Shown here: piece after piece, positions 8,146 to 15,600 of the stretch
How positions within the stretch are numbered: position 1 is the first letter of the stretch
Layout: the number at the start of each line of letters is the position of its first letter
Origin: Mariniphaga sp.
GTDB taxonomy: Bacteria > Bacteroidota > Bacteroidia > Bacteroidales > Prolixibacteraceae
Direction of reading: 5' to 3'
Length of the DNA stretch: 64,000 bases
NCBI GenBank assembly: GCA_024636975.1
Contig: JAGXGA010000029.1
Span: 186,001 to 250,000 of the forward strand
Translations under genes and position numbers: made by a program
The notes under the pieces: model-generated
Told to the model about the DNA's origin: nothing
Database searches by the model: none
The model's input: only the letters and a program-made list of their open reading frames with translations

Positions 8146-8664
8146 TTATTGGCCAATTCCAAGCTTTTCCTTCACCATGGGCAGCAGGTCTGCACTCTGG
8201 TTCGATTTATATAGAAGAACATTGGTACCTGTATCAAATACATATATCAGACCGAGCTCCCGGGCAACCTCTTCCACCGCCCCAGTAACCTTTTCATACA
8301 ATGGATTAAGCAACTCCTGGTATTTTTACTGAATCTGCTGCTGGGCGTTTTGCTGATAACCCTGAATGCGTTGTTGCAGGTTCTGTAATTCGGAGATTTT
8401 GGCGTTTCGTTTAACCTCGGAAGCATCTTCACCAAGTTGCTCCAGTTCCTGTAAGCTGGTTTGATAATTTTGTTGCATTTCAGCCAGAACATCTTCCAGT
8501 TCCTTCTGGAAAGTATTCATTTCAGCTTCAGCTGATTTAAGTTCGGGAAGCACCTGGATTGTGGCCTGTAAATCGATATGGCCAAATTTGAGTTCCTGAG
8601 CACCTGAAGAAAAGGAAAGTACAACAATAAATAATACGGTTAATAATCTTAAAAGACTTCTCAT
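8146..8664 (-). pseudogene. skp: OmpH/Skp-family periplasmic chaperone gene interrupted by an in-frame TAA
   Basis: The start at 8664 gives a signal peptide (LLRLLTVLFIVVLSFSSGAQ) and the OmpH opening (KFGHIDLQATIQVLPELKSAE). A long Q/E-rich coiled coil ends at TAA 8326-8328 after 112 residues. Without any frame change the sequence continues for 59 codons with the conserved Skp C-terminus (LLNPLYEKVTGAVEEVA, then LIYVFDTGTNVLLY) to a second TAA at 8146-8148. The restored length, about 172 residues, is normal. The stop falls where a glutamine (CAA) is likely, so one C-to-T change would explain it. Intact, it would escort outer-membrane proteins through the periplasm. Confidence 0.85.
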
Positions 8665-8885
8665 AAATTTTGATTTGAAATTGTTTACCTCAAATTTTAA
8701 TTATTTTACCGGATTACCATATTAACAAAAGTTAATTATATAAATATAAAAAGTTAACATTAATGAATGAATCGTCAGTTTAATTAAAATTTGTTAATGA
8801 TCAGTTCACAACCTCTCCTGCAACATATTACCAGCAACTTTCCAACTGTGCAAATCAATTACCTGCAACATCAAATTTCTGCGAT

Positions 8886-11228
8886 TTACTCTCTGGCCTG
8901 CAGTTTAAATTCCACATTTATCCTTATCAGCTTTCTGTCTATTGTCGGTATATCAATTTTAGGTAACATCTGCAGCACACGTTCCACTTCTGAAAAAAGA
9001 AGGGGTGAATTATTTTCCGGATTATCAGATGGAGGTGTATCACCTTCATAACCTGTCACCACAACCCATCCCAACTCATACACATCTTCGCTGGAGTAGT
9101 TTTCTTTTGAAACAATTTGGTATGATTTTTCAGGATCAACTACCATGCTTACCGTCCCATGCAGTCCTGTACGTTGTGCTTCAGCGGGGTACTTAATGCG
9201 CTCAGCAATAAATCTTCGCAGTTGCAATTCAGTGATTATTTTATTCTCCGGCGCACCTTGTTTGGTTGTAATAATAATTACCCCGTCCTTTCCTCTTTGT
9301 CCGTAAAGTGCTGTGGAGGATTCCGATTTTAAAACATCGATGTGACTGATATCATCGGGTGCAATATCTTCGATGCTTTTGGTTTCTACACCATCAACAA
9401 CATAAAGGGGCCCCGGAATAGCCAGGCTTTGAGCATAGCTTTTTACTTTTACGACAGGTTTTTTTATAGTAAAATTAACAGGAACTGTATATGCAGGTAC
9501 CTCCATCGGTTGCCCGTTCGTCATTCCCGGTTTCCAGTCGGGCATTGAACGAATTACCCTGACTGCCTCCTTATCCAATGGGGGGTGAACTCCTCTTGCC
9601 AGCCTGGCATCGGTTACTTCTCCTTCTTTGGTAATTTTAAAAGATACATATGCTGTTCCCTGGATTCCGTTCTCCCTGGCACTTTCCGGGTATTTAATAT
9701 TGTCGGCAATGTATTGCTTCAATGCCTCTTCCCCACCCGGAAATTCAGGCATTACTTCAGGTAAAACAAACTTTTCCTTAGGCTGAGGCCTTACAATTTG
9801 GGCATCAGCATCCAGATAGGAATAAGATTTTGATTTGGTAGTTATTATAACCACGCCATTTTTTGCTGTTGTACCATATAATTCAGTTGCAGATTCGTTT
9901 TTCAAAACTTCAATGCGTTCTATATCCCCTGGAGGAATCTGGTTAATGGTTTTTGTAGTTTTTCCATCAACAATATATAGCGGTTCATTTGAGGGGTCAG
10001 AACTTTTTATAGTGACAGAGGTCTTTGAACTGTTTTCGGATTTTCCGGGATTCAATTGTGATGAATTTTCGGAACTGGATGATTTTAACTGTACATCTAT
10101 TTTCTTCCTCCCATCTGTTTCAATTTCCTGTTTTTCGTATCCCGGAAGAGCAAAAACCAATGTAGAATCTGCCTGCTCCAGTTGAATCTGATAATTACCG
10201 CTGTTGTCTGAAATGGTGCCTACCTGTTTCCCCTTAATAATAACTGCTACATTTGCCAACGACTCACCTTTCCCGTTTGTAATTCTGCCTGAAACAATAG
10301 TCTCTTCCTGAACTTCAGGCTGATATTGATTAGTTACATCTTGTTGCTGAATGAACTCAGTTTTTACTTCCCGGTTTGATAAACCCATTACCAATAATGC
10401 CAGTAACGGGAGTATAACCATTTGCTTAACCAGTTTAAACCTGGTTTCCGATTTCTTTTTCATCATGATAATGCGGTTTTTAAGTTGTGAACCATTTAAA
10501 GCGGTTAAAAATGGTGCTACCCCTTTCTTATCGGCGAGTGCCACCATTGCCAGTTGATAAGATGCTGGATCGTGGTGTCTTACAATTTTATCGTCAGTTT
10601 TGTATTCAATGTTGTTTTTAACAGCGTCTTTTAGCAGCCAGGCAAACGGATTGAACCATTGCAACAGGAAAAGAATTTCAATGAATAATATATCCAGCGT
10701 ATGTTTTTCTTTTACGTGAATGTATTCGTGGTCAATAATCATCCTTAAGTTCCGGCTGCTTAATGTTCTTTCAGAAATTACAATCTTGTTAAAAAAGGAA
10801 AACGGGTGCACATCCTTTTCGGTGACATAAATATTGGTACCAAAAAGATTTTTCATCCTGCTTCCCCTGATAATCTGCATGGCTTTTATATGACCTGTAA
10901 CCAAATGAAAAAAGAAACCTGCAACTCCCAGAAGGTAGATTCCAAACAGGTAGTGCGGCCATAAAGAATAGGATTCAGAATACGTAATTGCTTCAGTGGA
11001 TTCGCTCAGCAAGGCAAAGCTGTTCAAATCTGTTATTGGAGCTTCTATATATTGCACGGTCGTAAAAGTTACAAGTGGAATAATGAAACTCAATGCCAGC
11101 ATTCCCGGCAGATAAATCCGGTTGAAAATAAATTGTTTCCGATTTTGAAATAAAATCAGGTATGCCAGGTAAAATGCAGCGGAGGCAAGGGCCACTTTGC
11201 TTATGTAGATAAGGTAAGTTTCCATCAT
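8886..11228 (-). CDS. BlaR1-like M56 metallopeptidase fused to CarboxypepD_reg, plug-like and TonB C-terminal modules
   Basis: The 780-residue membrane protein starts with M56 peptidase segments: several membrane helices in residues 1-110, HEYIH at 167-171, E208 in NNIEYKTDD, and a further helix at about 268-283. The periplasmic part has a CarboxypepD_reg-like domain (311-382), a plug-like stretch (417-465, PLYIVDG to GVVIITTK), a TonB C-terminal domain (493-590, PEFPGGEEAL), a second plug-like stretch (607-657) and a degenerate TonB-like tail (662-780). It overlaps the blaI gene by 4 bases (ATGA). By analogy with BlaR1/BlaI it probably senses an envelope signal and relieves repression, but the ligand is unknown and no beta-lactamase is nearby. 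Confidence 0.88.
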   Translation of the reverse strand: MMETYLIYISKVALASAAFYLAYLILFQNRKQFIFNRIYLPGMLALSFIIPLVTFTTVQYIEAPITDLNSFALLSESTEAITYSESYSLWPHYLFGIYLLGVAGFFFHLVTGHIKAMQIIRGSRMKNLFGTNIYVTEKDVHPFSFFNKIVISERTLSSRNLRMIIDHEYIHVKEKHTLDILFIEILFLLQWFNPFAWLLKDAVKNNIEYKTDDKIVRHHDPASYQLAMVALADKKGVAPFLTALNGSQLKNRIIMMKKKSETRFKLVKQMVILPLLALLVMGLSNREVKTEFIQQQDVTNQYQPEVQEETIVSGRITNGKGESLANVAVIIKGKQVGTISDNSGNYQIQLEQADSTLVFALPGYEKQEIETDGRKKIDVQLKSSSSENSSQLNPGKSENSSKTSVTIKSSDPSNEPLYIVDGKTTKTINQIPPGDIERIEVLKNESATELYGTTAKNGVVIITTKSKSYSYLDADAQIVRPQPKEKFVLPEVMPEFPGGEEALKQYIADNIKYPESARENGIQGTAYVSFKITKEGEVTDARLARGVHPPLDKEAVRVIRSMPDWKPGMTNGQPMEVPAYTVPVNFTIKKPVVKVKSYAQSLAIPGPLYVVDGVETKSIEDIAPDDISHIDVLKSESSTALYGQRGKDGVIIITTKQGAPENKIITELQLRRFIAERIKYPAEAQRTGLHGTVSMVVDPEKSYQIVSKENYSSEDVYELGWVVVTGYEGDTPPSDNPENNSPLLFSEVERVLQMLPKIDIPTIDRKLIRINVEFKLQARE

Positions 11229-11584
11229 TTTTCATCTTTAATCATCCGAATCAATTCTTCCAGTTCATCAGGAGTGAGCCCTTTTTCCTTTACGAAAAAA
11301 GCAACTGCACTTTTATAGGAATTGTCAAAATAATCACTTACCACTTGTTTCATAAATGTACGGCGGTATTCTTCTTTCGACATAAGCGGATAATACTGAT
11401 ACGTATTCCCATACTGTTTGTAACCAACAATTCCTTTTTCCTGCAGCAGCCGGACCAGCGAGGAAATCGTATTATAGTGCGGTTTAGGGTCGTCATATTC
11501 TTCAATTATATCTTTTACAAAAGCCCTTTTCAACTTCCAGAGGATTTTCATTACCTCTTCTTCTTTTCTTGTAAGTTTCTTCAT
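11225..11584 (-). CDS. BlaI/MecI/CopY-family transcriptional repressor
   Basis: The 119-residue winged-helix repressor begins LTRKEEEVMKILWKLKRAFVKDI and continues PHYNTISSLVRLLQEKGIVGY, the standard BlaI DNA-binding domain; residues 80-119 form the dimerisation part. Length is typical. Its stop overlaps the start of the M56 gene by 4 bases, so the pair is one operon. Four dyads of the AACTGA/TCAGTT type lie upstream and overlap the promoter, indicating autoregulation. Confidence 0.93.
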   Translation of the reverse strand: MKKLTRKEEEVMKILWKLKRAFVKDIIEEYDDPKPHYNTISSLVRLLQEKGIVGYKQYGNTYQYYPLMSKEEYRRTFMKQVVSDYFDNSYKSAVAFFVKEKGLTPDELEELIRMIKDEK

Positions 11585-11604
11585 CGTGGAATTAAATTTA
11601 AGGT

Positions 11605-11698
11605 ACTGACATCAGTTCAATTATATTCTCCAACAAATATAAAACTGTTTTTTCAGTTATGCAACTATTTTTTCAGTTTATTAACTGAATTATCAGTT
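11605..11698 (-). promoter_or_regulatory. Phased BlaI operator array
   Basis: Four dyads share arms like AACTGA/TCAGTT: ACTGACATCAGT (11605-11616), AACTGTTTTTTCAGTT (11643-11658), AACTATTTTTTCAGTT (11663-11678) and AACTGAATTATCAGTT (11683-11698). Their centres (11610.5, 11650.5, 11670.5, 11690.5) are 40, 20 and 20 bases apart, so repressor dimers would bind the same DNA face. The array lies 21-114 bases upstream of the blaI start. Confidence 0.75.
11634..11664 (-). promoter_or_regulatory. Promoter of the blaI-M56 operon
   Basis: The minus strand reads TTG (11664-11662), 20 bases, then TATATTTG (11641-11634), the Bacteroidota -33/-7 pattern. The operator at 11643-11658 fills the spacer and the one at 11663-11678 covers the -33 box, so bound repressor would block polymerase. 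Confidence 0.7.
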
Positions 11699-11701
11699 AC
11701 C

Positions 11702-12138
11702 ATTACAAATAAATAAAGGTTACTGGTTGTTTCACCTGTTATTTAAATGAAATATATTGCAGTGGCAGGACCCTTCCCCGCCTCCCATGTAGGAGGAGAA
11801 GAAGGTTTTGATGTGGGGTTTGCGCCTGAACTGGAATCCTCCCTGACTCATCTAAAAGGAGGAAAAGATGACATGAATGTGAACTATATTGAATGCTCGA
11901 TACAAAATCGCACCACCCTTACACTGCTTCGATGAAAAGTTTCTACTGACAGCAATAATTAACAATTGTCAATCCGGATAAGGACAGCATCCCTTTCATT
12001 TATAGTAGATTTCGTACAAAAATCGATAAGGGATGCCATCCGGCTTAGAAGGAATGCCTGCTGTTTACTGCCGCTGCCTGCTTTTCCTCCTTCGCCTTTG
12101 CCTGTGCCTTCGCCTTTCTTTGTCTGGGCCTGTGCCTG
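11702..12138. other. Non-coding gap with inverted and low-complexity repeats
   Basis: With the operator array this makes a 554-base gap without a gene. It holds a loose hairpin around CCTCC-CATGTA-GGAGG (11781-11796), a 9-bp inverted pair GCATCCCTT/AAGGGATGC (11987-11995 and 12028-12036) with CCGGAT beside each arm, and a hexamer-like low-complexity run to 12138. The 62-codon frame at 11747-11935 has no gene-like features. Confidence 0.6.
12074..12138 (-). repeat. Purine-rich hexamer-like low-complexity repeat
   Basis: On the minus strand the stretch is built of GGCAAA, GGCGAA and GGCACA-type hexamers next to GGAGGAAAAG. A shorter relative (GGCAAAGGAGGAAAAGG on the minus strand) lies near 38931-38955. 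It directly follows the dcp stop codon. Confidence 0.55.
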
Positions 12139-14226
12139 TTATTTCATCCCGCTGCGCTCCAATAGGGCATCAACGGTTGGTTCCTGTCCACGGAAGCGCT
12201 TATAAAGTGTCATGGGATGTTCGGTGCCGCCTTTTTCAAGGATGTGCTCCCGGAATGATTGTGCAACTTCTTTATTGAACAGACCTTTTTCCTTAAACAG
12301 GCTAAAGGCATCGGCATCGAGTACTTCGGCCCATTTATAGCTGTAGTAACCGGCTGCATAACCGCCGGCAAACAGGTGGCCAAACTGGGTGCTCATGGCT
12401 ACCTGGTCGATTACAGGAAATATCTGGGTTTTCTTCCAGGCTGCTTCCTCAAACTGTTTTACATCGCCGCCGAAGGGTTTCTTCTGCGTGTGCCATGCCA
12501 TGTCGAGCAGGCCAAAGCTCAGTTGACGGACTGAAAGGTAACCGGCCTGGTAATTGGTCGCAGCTTTTATCTTTTCTACAAGTTCAGCCGGAATGGGCTC
12601 TCCGGTTTCGTAATGCCGGGCGAAGCGGTCAAGGAAATCTTTTTCAACCGCCCAGTTTTCCATTATCTGGGAAGGCAGCTCTACAAAGTCGCGGTATACA
12701 CTTGTTCCCGAAAGGCTGGAATAAGTTGAATTGGCCAGCATTCCGTGCAGTGCATGCCCGAATTCATGCATGAATGTTTCCACTTCATTGAAGGTAAGAA
12801 GGGCAGGCTTGGTTTCAGTGGGGCGGGTAAAATTCATTACAATGGTGATGTGAGGCCTTGAATTCTTACCGTCTTCTTTCCACTGCCCCTTAAATTCGTT
12901 CATCCAGGCGCCTCCCTGTTTTCCGGGGCGCGGGTGAAAATCGGCATACAATACCGACAGGAACTTACCGTCTTTATCGTGCACTTCGTATGGGATCACC
13001 TCTTCGTTGTAAACCGGTATTTCTTTATTTTCCGTGAAAGTGATTCCGAACAGTTCGGTAGCCAGTCCGAATACGCCATCGATAACATTACTCAACTCAA
13101 AGTAGGGCTTAAGCATTTCATCGTTCAAATCGAACTTTTCTTCTTTCAGCTTTTCACTGTAATAAGCCCAGTCCCAGGGCATGATTTCATCGTTAAAGCC
13201 TTCACCCCGTGCATATTCCTGCACCTCCTGCTTATCTTTCAACGCCATTTTATATGATGCTTCGTACAGGTCGTCCAGAAGTTTATAAACTCCTTCGGAA
13301 TTCATGGCCATACGACGTTCCAGGGCATAATCGGCATAGGTGTCGTATCCCAGCAGATTGGCCATTTCAAGTCGCAGGTTAACCATCTTCCTGATGTTTT
13401 CCTGGTTGTCAAGGTCATCGCCTTTAAACGATTTCGACATATACGCCATATACAGTTCCCTGCGCAGATCGCGATTGTCGGCATATTTCATGAATGGCAG
13501 GTAGCTGGGCATTGTAAGGTCGAAAACCCAGCCTTCCTTTTCCTTACTTTTTGCTTTCTGTGCTGCGGCCTCAAGCTCACTTTCAGGTAAACCTGCCAGT
13601 TTGCTTTTATCGGTAATGTGCAGTTCAAATTTGTTGGTTTCCTTCAGTACGTTTTCACCAAATTTGAGGTTCAGCGTCGATAATTCAGTACTAATTTCCC
13701 TGAATTTTTGCTTATCAACCTCAGAAAGATTGGCCCCTTTCCGGACGAAATCGATATAGGTATTTTCCAGCAGGGTATGTTGTTCGGGCGTAAGCTCCAG
13801 GTTTTCCTTGTTGTTGTATACGGTTTTTATCCGTTCGAATAACAACGGGCTGAGCGTGATGTCGTTCTGGAATTTAGTGAGCATTGGCGATACTTCCTGT
13901 GCCAGTTGCTGCAATTCATCGCTGGTTTCGGCACTGACGAGGTTAAAGAATACACCTGCCGTGCGGCTGAGCAACCTGCCTGAACGTTCAAGCTCTACCA
14001 CTGTGTTTTCAAAAGTAGTGGGTTCCTGATTTTCAACTACAGCCTGCACTTCAGCTTCGCCCTTTTTAATTGCTTCTTCAAAAGCAGGCAGGAAGTGTTC
14101 GTTTTCTATTTTTCCAAAAGGGGCAGTTTCATGTGGTGTGTTAAAACTTCCGAGCAACGGATTTGATTGTGCATTTACCATAACCGATAAGATACTTAAT
14201 AGTGTTATTAATTGTAATTTTTTCAT
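12139..14226 (-). CDS. dcp: Secreted M3-family zinc peptidase (peptidyl-dipeptidase Dcp-like)
   Basis: The 695-residue product starts at the ATG at 14226, chosen because it gives a signal peptide (KKLQLITLLSILSVMVNAQ); the open frame extends 34 codons upstream with no gene-like sequence. It is a thimet-oligopeptidase-fold enzyme with HEFGH at 487-491 (ETFMHEFGHALHG) and conserved downstream regions SQIMENWA and GYYSYKWAEVLDAD. It probably removes C-terminal dipeptides from peptides in the periplasm. The length matches bacterial Dcp (about 680-720). Confidence 0.92.
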   Translation of the reverse strand: MKKLQLITLLSILSVMVNAQSNPLLGSFNTPHETAPFGKIENEHFLPAFEEAIKKGEAEVQAVVENQEPTTFENTVVELERSGRLLSRTAGVFFNLVSAETSDELQQLAQEVSPMLTKFQNDITLSPLLFERIKTVYNNKENLELTPEQHTLLENTYIDFVRKGANLSEVDKQKFREISTELSTLNLKFGENVLKETNKFELHITDKSKLAGLPESELEAAAQKAKSKEKEGWVFDLTMPSYLPFMKYADNRDLRRELYMAYMSKSFKGDDLDNQENIRKMVNLRLEMANLLGYDTYADYALERRMAMNSEGVYKLLDDLYEASYKMALKDKQEVQEYARGEGFNDEIMPWDWAYYSEKLKEEKFDLNDEMLKPYFELSNVIDGVFGLATELFGITFTENKEIPVYNEEVIPYEVHDKDGKFLSVLYADFHPRPGKQGGAWMNEFKGQWKEDGKNSRPHITIVMNFTRPTETKPALLTFNEVETFMHEFGHALHGMLANSTYSSLSGTSVYRDFVELPSQIMENWAVEKDFLDRFARHYETGEPIPAELVEKIKAATNYQAGYLSVRQLSFGLLDMAWHTQKKPFGGDVKQFEEAAWKKTQIFPVIDQVAMSTQFGHLFAGGYAAGYYSYKWAEVLDADAFSLFKEKGLFNKEVAQSFREHILEKGGTEHPMTLYKRFRGQEPTVDALLERSGMK

Positions 14227-14403
14227 GATAGTCATTATCTTAAATGAAGAATGTATTTTTTTGTTCAAAATAAACCTCGTAATCATTAATTGGTTCACAG
14301 GAAAAATAAATTTGAATGCTATATTCAATCGGACAAAAATACAATCCTTTTATTTATTAATCCTAATTTCATATATTTAGCTCAAATCGTAAAAAGGAAT
14401 AAA

Positions 14404-15000
14404 ATGTGGCAGATGTTATTGGTTCTGGTTTTGCCTCTGATAAATACAGGTGAGGATTTGAATAAAAAAATAGAGAAGGCTGTGCAAACAGAACTCAGGC
14501 ATTTCCCTGAAGCCCGGTTAAGAGATATCTATAAGAATTTTTTTCAGGATGCCTATGGCCCGGGGCATCTTATTCCCGACACTGCCCATGCAGGTGGATA
14601 TTTGAATTATGAATTGCAGCAACCGATTGGCGATACCCTGAAATGGCAGCCTTTGGGGTCGGCAAATGATTATTACCGTATTAACCTGAGCCTGGTAAAG
14701 GACGACATTATTCCCCGGTCGGTTCTGCTGGAAGCTATGGTTGAAAGTGCAGTCCTTGCCCGTAATCCGGACATCGAAACATGGAAGAAGGAGTGGCAGA
14801 ATGTTATGGCGGTTATTGAAAAAATGAATCTTCAGCTGGTGGATTTTGAATCGGATAAAAAAGCGATAGAAGCTCTGCTTGCAAAAAATGAGTATGTTAT
14901 GCACCACAGTGAACATTACAATAAAACCTATAACCGGCATTACCGGATTGTTCACAAGTTGGTATTTAACCGCTGGAAGGATACTTATCTCAGAAAATAG
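14404..15000 (+). CDS. Conserved secreted protein of unknown function
   Basis: The 198-residue product begins at ATG 14404, preceded by AAAAAGGAAT as a ribosome-binding site; a longer frame from 14290 adds 38 residues that look non-coding. A short signal-like segment (WQMLLVLVLPLINTG) is followed by a helical domain with AYGPGHLIPDTAHAGGYL and MHHSEHYNKTYNRHYRI. Several histidines could bind metal, but I recognise no family. Confidence 0.75.
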   Translation: MWQMLLVLVLPLINTGEDLNKKIEKAVQTELRHFPEARLRDIYKNFFQDAYGPGHLIPDTAHAGGYLNYELQQPIGDTLKWQPLGSANDYYRINLSLVKDDIIPRSVLLEAMVESAVLARNPDIETWKKEWQNVMAVIEKMNLQLVDFESDKKAIEALLAKNEYVMHHSEHYNKTYNRHYRIVHKLVFNRWKDTYLRK

Positions 15001-15019
15001 AAGGGTGCCTGTTACGGTT

Positions 15020-15589
15020 TCACTTTTTTTTCTTCTGTACCGACCAACCAAACTTACCTATCATTTTTCCCAGGCCAAAGTAATGGCCATGGCTGTAAAC
15101 AAGCGGACGGGCTTTCGAAAAACTGAATGCCTGCTCCTCATTGAGGTACTTTTCATCAATAGATACATTGACCACTTCTGCCAGAAACATATGGTGAGTC
15201 CCCAGTTCCATGATATTCTTTACCACGCATTCGATGTTTACCGGCGATTCTTCGATAATTGGTGCCTTTACAACCTTACCCGGTGCGGGTGTAAGCTTCA
15301 TTTTTTCCCATTTGTTGTATTTCCTTCCTGAGCGGCATCCACACCAGTCGGTAGCCCGCGCAAGTTCTTCGGTAGTGAGGTTGACAACAAATTCACCGGT
15401 CCGCTTTATAATGTCATAGGAATGGCGACCGGGCCTTACAGAAATGGAGCACATGGGAGGATCGCTGTTAATGGTTCCTGTCCAGGCTATGGTAATAATA
15501 TTGTATTCTGCGGGGTCATGACCGCAGCTTACCATCACTGCCGGCAGAGGATAAATCATCGTACCGGGTTTCCAATGGATTTTCGCCAT
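15020..15589 (-). CDS. Flavin reductase-like FMN-binding split-barrel protein
   Basis: The 189-residue product matches the flavin reductase-like domain: PAVMVSCGHDPAEYNIITIAWTG, then SISVRPGRHSYDIIKRTGEFVVNL. Members bind FMN and reduce flavins or transfer electrons in the cytoplasm; the substrate here is unknown. Cysteines at WCGCRSG could hold a cofactor or be structural. It lies 11 bases after ispG on the same strand, so the two are probably co-transcribed. Confidence 0.88.
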   Translation of the reverse strand: MAKIHWKPGTMIYPLPAVMVSCGHDPAEYNIITIAWTGTINSDPPMCSISVRPGRHSYDIIKRTGEFVVNLTTEELARATDWCGCRSGRKYNKWEKMKLTPAPGKVVKAPIIEESPVNIECVVKNIMELGTHHMFLAEVVNVSIDEKYLNEEQAFSFSKARPLVYSHGHYFGLGKMIGKFGWSVQKKKK

Positions 15590-15600
15590 ACGTATATGAT

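Noticed and set aside
8886-11584. Beta-lactam resistance operon
   Set aside because: The BlaI/M56 pair is present, but no beta-lactamase or penicillin-binding protein gene is near and the sensor domain is different.
11747-11935. 62-codon frame between the blaI operon and dcp
   Set aside because: No signal, domain or ribosome-binding site; composition follows local repeats such as CCTCC/GGAGG.
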